Assembly: GCA_014058105.1 (NCBI GenBank)
Contig: JACGCM010002671.1
Coordinates: forward strand, 310,001-374,000
DNA from: Kingdonia uniflora
Taxonomy: Eukaryota; Streptophyta; Magnoliopsida; Ranunculales; Circaeasteraceae
Reading direction: 5' to 3'
DNA: 64,000 nt
Shown here: positions 54,511 through 64,000 of the stretch, piece after piece
Layout of the letters: the number at the start of each line of letters is the position of its first letter
Numbering within the stretch: the first letter of the stretch is position 1
The notes under the pieces: generated by a model
Databases searched by the model: none
Seen by the model: only the letters and a program-made list of their open reading frames with translations
What the model was told of the DNA's origin: nothing
Program-made: the position numbers and the translations under genes

Positions 54511-54985
54511 CTTGTCTAGTATCCATAGCCCGCTGAAATTTTTTCCAAAATTTACTGGTAAATTTAGCATCTCTATCTGACACTATAGACACCGAAACCC
54601 CGTGTAAACGTACTATTTCCTTCACATAGATTCTGCTCAACTCATCGACCGTTAACGTCGTGCGAACCGGGACAAAATGTGTCGATTTAGTCAAACGGTC
54701 CACAACCACCCAAATAGAGTCGTGTTTTCTCTTCGTCAGCGGCAATCCTGAAATGAAGTCCAATGCCACGTGCTCCCATTTCTACTCTGGAATAGGTAAA
54801 GGTCTGAGTTGCCCTGCTGGCCTCTGATGCTCTGCCTTTACTTGTTGACAAGTAAGGCATTTGGAAACAAATTCAGCTACCTCACGCTTCATATTGTTCC
54901 ACCAATAATCCCTCTTCAGGTCCTGGTACATCTTTGTACAGCCTGGATGAATAGTGTATCTCGAACTGTGAGCCTCGCTCAACAC
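54511..54985 (-). pseudogene. Gypsy integrase, truncated
   Basis: The zinc-binding part HSSRYTIHPGCTKMYQDLKRDYWW...CLTCQQVKAEH (54985-54782) has the HHCC pattern. A TAG replaces the usual Trp before KWEH (54783-54785). The core follows: ALDFISGLPLT with the first Asp region, VVDRLTKSTHFVP and SIVSDRDAKFTSKFW with the second Asp. The catalytic Glu region would lie beyond the break at about 54510 and is absent. Confidence 0.87.
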
Positions 54986-55111
54986 CTTACGCTTCAGTGT
55001 CTCGGAGTCTGGTAAGCATAACCTGCCTCTATATCTGTTGCTGCCATCTGAACTGACTGTCCAATCTGGTCTGCTGTCGTCTACCGCCCAAGACTGTAAT
55101 ATATCATCCTG

Positions 55112-55810
55112 TTATTGTGCCTCTATAATCCGTGAAATCAAGGAGGGCTGAACTCTCAGATTAGAAATGAAACTACCCATACTCCGTAAATGCAAACTCA
55201 GCCCGGAATCTGTTATGCCGCTAAGCATTGACCACTCACGAATCATTAGACGTGCAGCAAATCCCCTAGGCAAACGGCTCAAAGCGTCAGCCACCATATT
55301 TGCTTTCCCTAGGTGATACTGCCAGTCGATATCATAGTCCTTCAGGAATTCCATCCATCTGCTCTGCCTCATATTCAGCTCTTTCTGCGAGAAGAGGTAC
55401 CGTAAGCTCTTGTGATCCGAAAAGAGCTCGAATCTCTCTCCGTAAAGGTAATGTCGCCGAATCTTCAGTGCATAAACCACTGCTGCCAACTCAAGATCAT
55501 GAGTAGGATTATTCCTCTCGTATACCTTAAGTGGTCTGGAAGCATAGGCCACCACCTTGCCTTCCTGCATCAACACACAACCCAGTCCGTTAAGCGAAGC
55601 GTCACTGTAAACCATATACTTCAGCCCACTGGAAGGAACAATCAGTACCGGGGCTGTAGTTAATCTTTCCTTTTGTTTGGCAAAAGCTGAAGCACATCTG
55701 TCATCTCAAACAAACCTAACGCCCTTCTGCGTCAGGCGGGTCAAAGGAGCTGTAATCCGCAAAAACCCCTCAATGAATCTGCGATAATAACCCGCCAAAC
55801 CCAGAAAGCT
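55112..55810 (-). pseudogene. Gypsy RNase H domain
   Basis: The frame 55615-55112 ([17 protein letters not shown]...[28 protein letters not shown]...[12 protein letters not shown]...[15 protein letters not shown]) is a standard gypsy RNase H. Upstream, the RT/RH connection shows [20 protein letters not shown] (about 55836-55778) and a TGA where Trp is usual before DD (about 55708). A TAA follows EAQ at 55112-55114. Confidence 0.9.
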
Positions 55811-55840
55811 ACGAATCTCGGTAACACTCACCGGCTGTAC

Positions 55841-57091
55841 CTAATCTGAAACGGCTCCAACCTTGGAAGGATCAACCGTAATTCCATTCTTTGACACCAC
55901 GTGCCCTAGGAATTTCACTTCCTGTTGCCAAAAATCACACTTCTCGAACTTCGTGAACAACTCGTTCTCCCTCAAAGTCTGTAATACGACCCTCAAGTGC
56001 TCCTCATGCTCTGTCTCGGTCTGTGAGTAAATCAGAATGTCATCCACGAACACGATGATGAACCGGTCGAGAAAAGGGCTAAAAACACAGTTCATCAAAT
56101 CCATAAAAACTGCGGGCACGTTTGTCAACCCGAACGACATAACTAGAAACTCATAGTGCCCGTAACGAGTCTGAAATGATGTCTTCGAAACATCTGCTGT
56201 CCTGATCCTCAGCTGATGATAACCTGATCTGAGATCAATCTTCGAGAAGAACTGCGCTCCCCGAAGCTGGTCAAACAAGTCCTCGATCCTAGGCAACGGA
56301 TATTTGTTCTTGATCGTGACGTTGTTTAACTCGCGGAAATCAATACACAAGCGCATCGAACCGTCTTTCTTCTTTACAAACAAAACTGGCGCTCCCCATG
56401 GAGAAGTACTAGGCTGAATGAATCCCTGATCCATCAACTCGGAAATCTGACCCCTCAATTCCTTTAGCTCAACAGATGCCATACGATATGGAGCTTTTGA
56501 AATCGGTGTCGTACCCGGCAAAAGATCTATGCCAAAATCAATCTCTCTCGTCGGCGGTAAACTGGGAATCGGCTTGAAAACATCAGAATAATCGTACACC
56601 ACCGGAATAGAGCTAACGTCCACCCCCGATGACTCTAACTCTAAGAAAGCTAGCAAGCCGTCCCCTGACTGCGCAGGTTTCGAACTGGTAAACACGAATT
56701 GCCTCTCTCCAGGAATACTGAAGGTAGCCATCTTCTCGAAACAATCCAAGGTAACCCGATGAGTCGACAACCAATCCATACCCAGGATAACGTCGAACTT
56801 CTGCATCGGTAATACTAACAAGTCTGCTGATAGGACGCGACCACAAACGATAATCGGGCAATCTCTACAAATATGTGAGATAGACGCCGAAGAACCAATA
56901 GGAGTACCCACAAAAATCTCATCTAGTAATAAAGAGGACTCAAAACTAATCGTGGAGAGGAAAATGTATGCTATGAATGAATGAGATGCACCAGAGTCAA
57001 AAAGAACACAAGCTGGAGTATAAGAGATATGTATCGTACCTTCCACCACTGGTGGAGCCTCGCGAGCACCTCGCCTCCCCACTGCATACAT
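55841..57091 (-). pseudogene. Gypsy protease and reverse transcriptase
   Basis: This 416-codon frame is nearly intact. The protease motif is [13 protein letters not shown] (about residues 30-42), followed by the MDWLSTHRV segment. RT begins after the [21 protein letters not shown] spacer; it has [31 protein letters not shown] sequence, [31 protein letters not shown] and the catalytic [10 protein letters not shown] box, intact. The frame stops at TAG (55841-55843) where a Trp is usual (SD*VQP). Ala-Phe are altered to NVPAVF in the palm. Confidence 0.9.
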
Positions 57092-58396
57092 CCTACCCCG
57101 CCCTAGGCTCTGACCCTGCTGCTGACCTGGATGCGGCTGTCTTTGACCCCCCTGTTGGCTCTGAACATACTGTCTTCCCTGAGGACTCTGAAACTGCCAC
57201 TGCTGAACCTGCTGAAACTGAGGTCACGGTTGATGAACCACGGGACCCTAAAATTGTCGCAACGGCTGCTGGTCTTCACCAAGTTTAGGGCAAAATCTCC
57301 TAGCATGCCCTTTCTCCCCGCAGTTCCCACAATGACCAAAACTAAGCTGTGATCTCTCAAACTCCTGCCCCTCGACAACTCTGGTTGGTACACTACTATC
57401 AAAACCCAATCTCTGCCTCTTGGAACCTGAAACACCAAACTTCTTCTGAACGGCCTTGCCCTTATCGGGCCTCGAATCCTGTCTCTACTGGCTCCTCAAG
57501 TCCTTGGACTTGCGATCCTCTAGGTCATTCTGCTCCAATGCCAATGCCTTAGACAATACATCTGCATATGTGCTGGCCTCTGAGGTGATCAAGAATCTCC
57601 TGAAGTACGGACGTAGACCCTTAAGAAACTTCATCTTCTTCTGTTCTTCATCATGGACAATGAACGACACGTAACGGGAAAGCTTGTTAAACCGCTGATC
57701 GTACCTGGCAATACTCATATCACCCTGCTCAAGCGAGTAGAACTCTGAGATGCAGGCGTCTCTGTAACTCTGTGGCACATACTGTCTAAAGAACCGGTCC
57801 TCGAAAGAAGACCATAGAATAGGGGTCTCTGAAATGGTCCTCTTGGCTGTATCCCACCACCGGTCTGCCTCTCCCTGGAGTAGATAAGTAGCCAGTGTCA
57901 CCTGCTGCTCGTCTGGACACTTCATCACGTTCAAAGTCTTTTCTATAGACTTGAACCACGTCTCAGCCTCGAAAGGAACTAGAGTACCAGAAAATGTTGG
58001 ATGCCTGTATTTCTGAAGCTGCTCTAAATAACTGTACTCTCTGACGGCTGGGCTCCTGGCCTGCTGAAAGGAAGCTGCAAAACTCTGCATGAACTGTCTC
58101 ATCTCGGCTGAAACCCCTGGAACCACTGGAGTAGGCAAAACTCCAACCTGCTCTGGAACTACCGGAATAGGATGAACCTCCTGTTGAAACTGATCCCCTG
58201 GTAATGACTCCACGTCAACCCCAGCCCCTAAAACTGTCTGCTCTGCCTGATCAGCCAGAACTGATACCACACTCCCCTGGCTAAGTGCTAGCCCACCAGC
58301 TAAAACACCACCTCTACGGCCCCCACGCCCACGACCTACGGCGCGGCCTCTGCCTCTCCTGCCTCTAACCATCTGGTAGAAGATAGAAAGGCACAC
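57092..58396 (-). pseudogene. Gypsy gag with zinc knuckle, broken by stops
   Basis: The frame 58396-57485 has its likely start at the second Met (58372, MVRGRRGRGRAVGRGRGG, strongly basic). The gag domain follows: FSGTLVPFEAETWFKSIEKTL, YLLQGEADRWWDT and FFRQYVPQSYRDA..SEFYSLEQG. A TAG ends it at 57485. The same frame then continues with CGNCGEKGHARRFC (about 57330-57290), a complete CX2CX4HX4C knuckle, and a Gln-rich linker with two further stops (about 57250 and 57220). Confidence 0.9.
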
Positions 58397-58514
58397 ATCA
58401 GAACAGGATAAGAATAGAAGAGATAAAATACATAAAATCGAAAGGAATCGATCCTAACTCCATCTAAGATTACTCGTCATGTGATTGGAAGAACAGAGAT
58501 AGGTGTTAACCTAG

Positions 58515-58526
58515 CGCTCTGATACC
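58515..58526 (-). other. Primer-binding site of the gypsy element
   Basis: TGGTATCAGAGC on the minus strand, complementary to the 3' end of initiator tRNA-Met. It lies a few bases inside the LTR end at 58532. Confidence 0.9.
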
Positions 58527-59330
58527 AAGTCTGTCACGACCCCAAAATCTAATAATCAGTACCTGAACCAATTACTGAGACTCGAGGCTGCACAGGTTGG
58601 GAATCCAAAGATTTAACCCAGGAACGATCGAGCCGTAGACAAATTCTAGCTTGATCATTCACTTAGAAAAATCATCAGAGCAAAATAAGAATGAATAGCA
58701 ATAGCGAAAGCAAAAGGAATATATACATCAACTGAATATATACAAAGTCCTGAATAATATACAAAGTCAAAAGCTAAGATCATATACAGGGATGTCTAAA
58801 ACTATGGAGATCTGCAACAGCCCCAAAATCAGCTCCAAACCAGCTGGAATCCTCGGCAGAAAACAACTACTCAACGTCTAAAATGTTAACAAATAGCGAG
58901 GGTGAGTAAAACCACAGCTCACCGAAACCCAACAAAGCTAAATAACCAACTAAGTGATCCAGTGCCGAAGAAGAGTGAGGAGTGAATAATAAAGGGAAAA
59001 TCTTTAATGTAAAGTAACCATAAACAACAACTACTACTGCAGTTTAATTACGCTACAGTTACTCTACACGATCACTAACAAGATCTATAATGCTGCCAAG
59101 AGAAGATGTGAGTGATTTAGAATAAGAACAGAAGAATGGATGATAGGATTTAAAGTAAGAATAAAAGAATGGATGATAGGATTTGGAATAAGTGTTAGGA
59201 GGAACAGAGAGTATGCAGAATATGATATGATGCAATGCTATGATGATATGCTGGTGGTAAATTTGGAATAATCCCATACTTATTCCAAATTCTACAAGAT
59301 GTGTTGTTATGAGACATGCATTTCAACCTC

Positions 59331-59630
59331 GCCTGAGAAGTCTGGGCACCAGGAACTAGCATCCAACCATGTCTTTCCTTGTTGGATGAGACTGGGCACC
59401 AGGAGAACTATTCCAACCATGACTTTGCACGCAGGAGAAGACTGGGCACCAGGAAGTAGTATCCAACCATGTCTCTCTTCGCAGGACGAGACTGGGCACC
59501 AGAAAAACTAATCCAACCACATCTTCACCTTGCTGGACAAGACTGGGCACCAAGAAATAGTATCCAACCATGTCTCTCTTCGTAGGACGAGACTGGGCAC
59601 CAGGAAGACTAATCCAACCATATCTTGTCT
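59331..59630. repeat. 50-bp tandem repeat in the gypsy LTR, six copies
   Basis: (GA)CTGGGCACCAGGA recurs at 59341, 59391, 59441, 59491, 59542 and 59592 (about 50-bp spacing), each followed by ATCCAACCATGTCT or a variant. Alternate units look more alike (TAGTATCCAACC versus ACTAATCCAACC), which suggests growth as a 100-bp dimer. Confidence 0.92.
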
Positions 59631-60329
59631 CTGTATTTGAGACCCGATCATACTGATTTTTAGGTGAATTAAATACTATCCAAGGGGTAAGCGAATTCAC
59701 AGACAAGCAGTGACTAATTACCCCATCACAGTGCTATGCCATAATTACGCTAAACGACGAAAGAGTGTCCAATCTGACATGTCTAACCACAAGATGTTCT
59801 AACGATACTAGAAGCCCATAACTTTTGTCAAACCAATACTAAAAGCAGCTAACTAAATTAACAGGCAATAAACTACAAGTATGCTAAGAACGGCTAACTA
59901 GTTTATAGTTAAAATTATCAACACCTCTCTAATACAGGTAGTTCTATAAATCAACACTAAGCAATTTGTATGGAAACTTAGCAAAGATGGGAAACTCGCC
60001 TGTTATAATGCTCGATTCCTGATGATGCTAAAACCGGAATTCCAAGCCCTAGGAATCGCGAAACGGCAAGGGAACGACCTAACAACAACCAAAAACCCAA
60101 TTGAAGCTCAATAATCACAAACCCTATAAACCCTAAATCATACTCCAACATCAGTAATCGAAATGAATCTAACGGAAGAGAGAGAAGAATTACTTACCGA
60201 GTAATGGGGTGAAGATCACGGCGAGGAGATGCGACAAATTTGGCGTGAGAGGAGAGGATCTGCAGAGAGAGGAGTGAAATGAACTTGGGGGTTAAGTGTT
60301 GTTTATATAGGGGAAGGCCAATGTGTATT

Positions 60330-60705
60330 ACGAGGAAGAGCCAACGCTAAAAAAAAAAGCTCAAAACAGCCCAAAACAGTAAAAAAAAAACAGTCAAGAA
60401 AATGGACAGAAAAGATGTCGAAAGGACGAAATGGATGGGTTAAGTCCTAAGCCTTAACGGAACTGATAGGGGCTGTCGACAACACCCACACCCACACGCA
60501 CACAATAACATAACCAACCCATCTAGAAGAGCCAACGCTCGAAAAAAAATAGTTCAAAACTTTTCTGAACAAAAGTTCAGAAATAGACAGAAAAGGCGCC
60601 GAAAGGACAAAATGGATGGGTTAAGTCCTAAGCCTTAGTAGAATTGATAGGGGCTGTCGGAAACACCCACACGCACCCAATAACATTACCAACCCATCTA
60701 GGGGT
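60330..60705. repeat. Duplicated 0.18-kb block in the gypsy LTR
   Basis: Two adjacent blocks share GAAGAGCCAACGCT, GACAGAAAAG, GGATGGGTTAAGTCCTAAGCC, GATAGGGGCTGTCG and ACCAACCCATCTAG in the same order. Differences include short insertions and substitutions. It is a local tandem duplication within the LTR. Confidence 0.8.
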
Positions 60706-61120
60706 TTCCCACAATAAAAAAATAGCCTACTCCGCCCTAAAACCACCGGAACGCCTAAGTTGCCGAAAAAGAATCTTTTTACCTAAAAATTCCAGAACCT
60801 GGCGGCGAACCCAACGGGCTTCCGGAATCACCCCAAACCACACACACTCTATTATAACATCATACCCGACCCGTCTAGGGGTCTCCAAGGTCATGATACG
60901 GCCTCCTCCCGCCGAAACCACCAAAACCACTATAAGGGAATACCCAAAACTGAAAATATAGTACACTAATGTACGCATTACGGTTAGAATAAGCGTGGAA
61001 TGAGTAACGTGAATGATTATATTCAGACGTTAAAGAGTTGGAATATGTAGAATTATCAAGAATTTGAAATATGCGAAATGGGAATAGTAAAAGAAATTAA
61101 GAATTTTCAGGGTCACTACA

Positions 61121-61428
61121 TCTGAACTGGCATTTGTTCACATAGAATTTCTCATTTGTTTTTATCCATTATGTTATTATTTGCCACTAAACTGTCATCT
61201 ATTTTGTTAAGTTCATCGTTAAACTTGTCCCCCTTATATCATCATTTTCTTACGGAACTGTTATTACTTTGTTTGCCTCATATCAGACGAAAACCACTAT
61301 TTGAAAGCTAAATGCAAACAAAACAGAACAAAACAAAACAAAACAAATGTTCATGCAAGGCCAGTACCATAAAAAGCTAATAAAAGACTTAATTTTTTTT
61401 TAAAAACCCAAAAAACCATAACAAATGT
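61121..61428 (-). other. 3' flank of the small coiled-coil gene
   Basis: AT-rich sequence between the gypsy LTR and the coiled-coil frame, including AACAAAACAAAAC runs. It is repeated at about 62132-62511, see the tandem duplication. Confidence 0.6.
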
Positions 61429-61878
61429 TCACAACTCCTCACTTGAGGATTCCAGATCACGTTCCAGGTATTCCAGATCTTGCTCCAAAGCCTAGATCTT
61501 TTGCTTAAGATAGTTAGTCTTAGAAGCCGAATCCTCCCACAGTTTCTTGTATTCATCCTGGTTCAACTTTACGACGCAGAGCTGATCTTCCAAGAAGTGC
61601 ATATGGAACTTGAATTGTTCAAAGCGCTGATCTCTCTTTGTTATAACTTGATACAGTTCTTCCTTTACTTCACCAAACTCTCCTAATTTCTTTCTGAAGT
61701 CTTTGTAATGCTCTTTAAGCATTTGCACCTTCTCACCAGAGATATCCTTCTCCATTAGGCATAATCTATTCAATTTGTAGAGATGTTGGTCATGCTGATC
61801 TTCCTGCATGCCTATTGACTTAAACCAATCGTATGGAGTATTCGAAGAGACTTGGCTAAATCGAGTGGAGTGCGACAT
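61429..61878 (-). pseudogene. Small coiled-coil protein, with an in-frame stop
   Basis: The minus frame starts MSHSTRFSQV at 61878 and is open for 128 codons to a TAG at 61492-61494. The same frame then runs 20 more codons (ALEQDLEYLERDLESS, SEEL) to a TGA at 61429. Most of it is predicted helix with heptad-like Leu/Glu/Lys spacing (KLGEFGEVKEELYQVITKRD). A TATATAAACCC-like TATA box lies near 61955 on the minus strand, with about 75 bp of leader, so it looks like a real plant gene. The stop may be a disabling mutation or simply the true end. I do not recognise the family. Confidence 0.5.
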
Positions 61879-61989
61879 TTTTCTTGAGAAGTTGAAAAGA
61901 GCTTAGGTTAGGGCTTGAATAGTTAAAGAGTTGAGAATAGTTCATTTGAGTTTAGGGTTTATATAATGGGGAATTTAATGCATTGAGAA

Positions 61990-62131
61990 GGGACGTGTGT
62001 CAGGGATAATGATGTTTAGGGTAAAAAATATTATTACTTCGATACCGTCGTTACTTGTTGTACACGTAAGTCATAATCAATGCGAATTTAAACTGAGTTG
62101 TTTAATCAAGTATCATTACTTGTCCCATCGA
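61990..62131. other. Spacer upstream of the coiled-coil gene
   Basis: Short AT-rich interval between the promoter of the coiled-coil gene and the duplicated 3' flank. Nothing further recognised. Confidence 0.4.
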
Positions 62132-62940
62132 CTTTTCATATGTTCAAGAGAATATCGCATTTGTTTGTATCCTATATATTATTTTTTTCTTTCTAGAACT
62201 GTCATTGTTTTAAAGATAATTTATCATTTGTCTGTTGAAATGTTATCATCAGTTTTGTTAAGTTCAACATTTATCTATCATTGTTCATGGAGCCTTTATC
62301 ATTTGTTTGGTTCCCTTATATCATTTCTTTATAAAGAAACTTTTTAGCAGTTTGTTTCCCTCATATCAGATGGAAGTTACTATTTAAAATAAAAAAAATG
62401 AACGAAACAAAATAAAACAAAACAAATGTTCATACAAGGGAAACAATAACAAAAAAAAAACTGAAACCTATAAGCCAACTAAAAACTAAATAATACAAAT
62501 GTTCACAACTCTTCACTTGACACTACAACAAATATGGCTTTTCACATCATTTAAACAACATCATTTTATCAAAAATTGACGTGATAGCTTCAAAGTTACA
62601 ATTGATTCCCGTAAATGATTTAATGCCTTGTATTTTTACGTCATTTGATTAAAAAGTGACATTAATTATCGTATTGATACCCCCTTCAACGTCATTTTTA
62701 GTAATGACTTTGAAAATAAATGACGTACATAGTTGCTTTCAAGTCATTTATTTGAAACTAACGTTATTTTGTTTTTACTAAATATCGGGATGACTGAGAG
62801 AGATAGTTTATAAAGGAGATGTAAAATTTGCGTGGAGGAGAGAGTAGCAGATTTAGGTTCGGAGAAGAGGTCTTTTAGAGATTGAAAATTACAGAGAGAT
62901 CAAATATTACAGAGAGATTGGAAAAAGAATTTGTCAAAGC

Positions 62941-63013
62941 ATGAACACCCAACCTTCTCATGGTGCAATTCTCTTCATATCAACTGCTAAGATCCTCTGG
63001 AGAACCATTCGCG
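62941..63013 (+). CDS. Possible first exon inside the CACTA element
   Basis: An ATG at 62941 opens MNTQPSHGAILFISTAKI and reaches a donor-like CGCG|GTCAGTAATC at about 63014. It is preceded by a purine-rich leader. A second exon-like block (about 63862-63919, TGTAG|GAAC...GATGCAG|GTATC) lies downstream, in a possible frame giving ESFYNGGHDA. I recognise neither; they may belong to the element's own gene or a captured host fragment. Confidence 0.25.
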
Positions 63014-63861
63014 GTCAGTAATCCTATCTTCCTCTGTTTGTTGATTTCAATTTCCATTATTATAATTGATTAATAGAGTTTGTGATTTATTGATTGGGTT
63101 TGTTCCCATTTCAGTTTCATTAATTGGGCTTGTTTCAATTTTAGTTTAACTAATTAGGTTTGTATCAATTTCGTTTTGATTGATTGTTTTGATTTTAATT
63201 TCATTTATTGGGTTTCTGTCCAGAATTCTAGGAAAAAATTATGTGTCAATATAGACACACATACTAACAAGGATAGGCACAAGCCTCCATACATCTATAT
63301 GAATCTAATACAATTTCTAGAGGATAGAGATAACAAAGATCAAACGATTTAAACAAAAACAGCTTCAGATATCCTAGAATGGGTTGAATATTCAATCATC
63401 TGTAAATGGTTCTCAGATATGTTGTAAATTGCAACTTGCATGCAAGTAATATTAACTATTGAAAATCTAATGTATAATTTATGTACAAGATCTAAATGTT
63501 GTAGATTTAGACACGTAATACAGTACAAGAAGAATACGATTGATGATTTTAGATTGATTAGTTTGCCAAGACAAAAAAGTATTTCTACAATTTGCACCAT
63601 AATCGATAGACAATAGACATTATTGTAAGCTATATACTCTTTAATCGTATCTGTACTGGTCACTGACACATTTAATCGTATCAATGTTACATAGGACTCC
63701 ATCTTATCTATATTCTTTCACCGATTTTATAATTGTCGTCTGTTGATGTTAATTCAAACACTTCCATCAATGCTCTTATTTCTTGCTTGAGAATAGAATT
63801 TTTATTGTTTATTTATAATATATATATATATATATATATTTGGACATTGTTTGTCATGTAG
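63014..63861. other. Intron-like AT-rich stretch in the CACTA element
   Basis: Includes a TTGATT.G.TTT-rich section (63040-63215) and an (AT)n run at about 63819-63839. A 117-codon minus frame at 63349-63702 lacks any family signature. Nothing else can be supported. Confidence 0.4.
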
Positions 63862-64000
63862 GAACTACACAAATCCTTACCTTCATGTGAATCCTTCTAC
63901 AATGGAGGGCACGATGCAGGTATCTTTTCTTAGATTAAGCACATTTCCAGCATCTATTGATGTTTTGCTTACAGTTTTCACTTCCAAATGTTTATATCCA

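Larger units (their letters stand above)
54511..61120 (-). mobile_element. Ty3/gypsy retrotransposon, truncated, minus strand
   Basis: Reading right to left: LTR 61120-58532, primer-binding site TGGTATCAGAGC (58526-58515), gag, zinc knuckle, protease, RT, RNase H and the first half of integrase. The 3' half of integrase, any chromodomain and the other LTR are missing at the left end, so it is a truncated copy. Long runs remain open, with six to seven stops in gag-pol. Compared with the Tat-type element this one has kept its RT box. Sequence style fits the chromovirus (Tekay/Del-like) branch, but the missing C terminus prevents proof. Confidence 0.88.
58532..61120 (-). repeat. LTR of the gypsy element, 2.6 kb
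   Basis: On the minus strand it starts TGTAGTGACCCTG (61120) and ends GGGTCGTGACA (58532), with TG..CA ends. A TATA-like CCCCTATATAAAC lies at about 60316-60304 on the minus strand, a likely promoter. The LTR contains a 50-bp tandem array (59331-59630) and a duplicated 0.18-kb block (about 60330-60515 and 60520-60705). It is the only LTR of this truncated element. Confidence 0.88.
61133..62520 (-). repeat. Tandem duplication around the coiled-coil gene
   Basis: The 3' flank and last codons of the coiled-coil gene (61133-61445) recur at about 62132-62520 in the same orientation: CATTTGTT..TATCC, TTTTGTTAAGTTCA, CTTATATCAT, CTCATATCAGA, AACAAAACAAATGTTCAT and CACAACTC.TCACTTGA. Offset is about 1.08 kb. 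The second copy is cut by the CACTA terminus at 62521 just inside its coding end. Confidence 0.75.
62521..64000 (+). mobile_element. CACTA (EnSpm) transposon, left end
   Basis: The sequence begins CACTACAACAAATATGGC, a typical plant CACTA terminus, preceded by TGA (62518-62520) as a possible 3-bp target duplication. The next 250 bp carry many TGACGT/ACGTCA/GTCATTT words in both orientations, like CACTA subterminal repeats. No inverted end is seen before 64000, so the element runs off the window. No transposase motif is visible in this part. Confidence 0.7.

Noticed and set aside
59341..59630. CRISPR-like array
   Set aside because: Units are head-to-tail with no unique spacers, and the host is a plant; it is a minisatellite.
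59299..59706. Frames on both strands over the 50-bp array
   Set aside because: They are repeats read as protein; the array sits in an LTR.
63349..63702. 117-codon minus frame in the CACTA element
   Set aside because: AT-rich with hydrophobic, Cys-containing low-information sequence and no family signature; likely chance.

Overview
The window is nuclear DNA from a dicot-like flowering plant. It holds four spliced or single-exon host genes, long AT-rich introns with GT..AG borders, and heavy loading with plant transposons: Helitron, Ty3/gypsy, Ty1/copia, LINE, SINE-like, MITE and CACTA. No organelle, bacterial or viral operon structure is present. The host genes are a two-domain DJ-1/PfpI protein (seven exons, 6139-16891), a bHLH30/32/106/107-type transcription factor (two exons, 19150-24246), a MORF8/RIP1-type organellar RNA-editing factor (four exons, 40272-46253) and, less certainly, a small coiled-coil protein on the minus strand (61429-61878). 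From memory, Arabidopsis AT3G14990 (DJ1A) and AT3G15000 (MORF8) are neighbours, so the DJ-1 and MORF8 genes here probably preserve an ancestral linkage pushed apart by transposons.

Layout. 1-3644 is a large palindrome carrying two divergent copies of the 3' half of a Helitron helicase; the arms match with no length difference. 5303-5420 resembles the 3' UTR of the DJ-1 gene and suggests a lost tandem copy. Intron 3 of the DJ-1 gene (8.5 kb) holds an antisense LINE, a foldback-like repeat and a 2.46-kb non-autonomous LTR element with a perfect 5-bp target duplication (CATTG). The single bHLH intron holds two adjacent long-TIR MITEs that may be one composite unit, and a second non-autonomous LTR element.

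24732-39650 is a 14.9-kb Ty3/gypsy element of Tat type (second RNase H domain) with LTRs of about 750 bp and a perfect AATTC duplication. Its pol has lost catalytic residues and has many stops. Its 3' region carries six copies of a 146-bp tandem repeat and then an antisense, spliced, coiled-coil-rich gene; this is the most unusual part of the window. MORF8 intron 1 holds a LINE fragment and a solo LTR of the same family as the element in the DJ-1 intron.

46760-53946 is a decayed copia element with an ACGTG-rich leader. 54266-61120 is a minus-strand Ty3/gypsy element, truncated in integrase and fused to a LINE-like tail, with a 2.6-kb LTR. 61133-62520 is a tandem duplication around the small coiled-coil gene, and its second copy is cut by a CACTA terminus at 62521 that runs off the window.

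The host genes do not form a pathway. The editing factor is organellar and the DJ-1 protein carries a transit-peptide-like N terminus, so two of them probably act in plastids or mitochondria. The rest of the sequence records successive transposon insertions. All calls are from reading the sequence; no database search was run.
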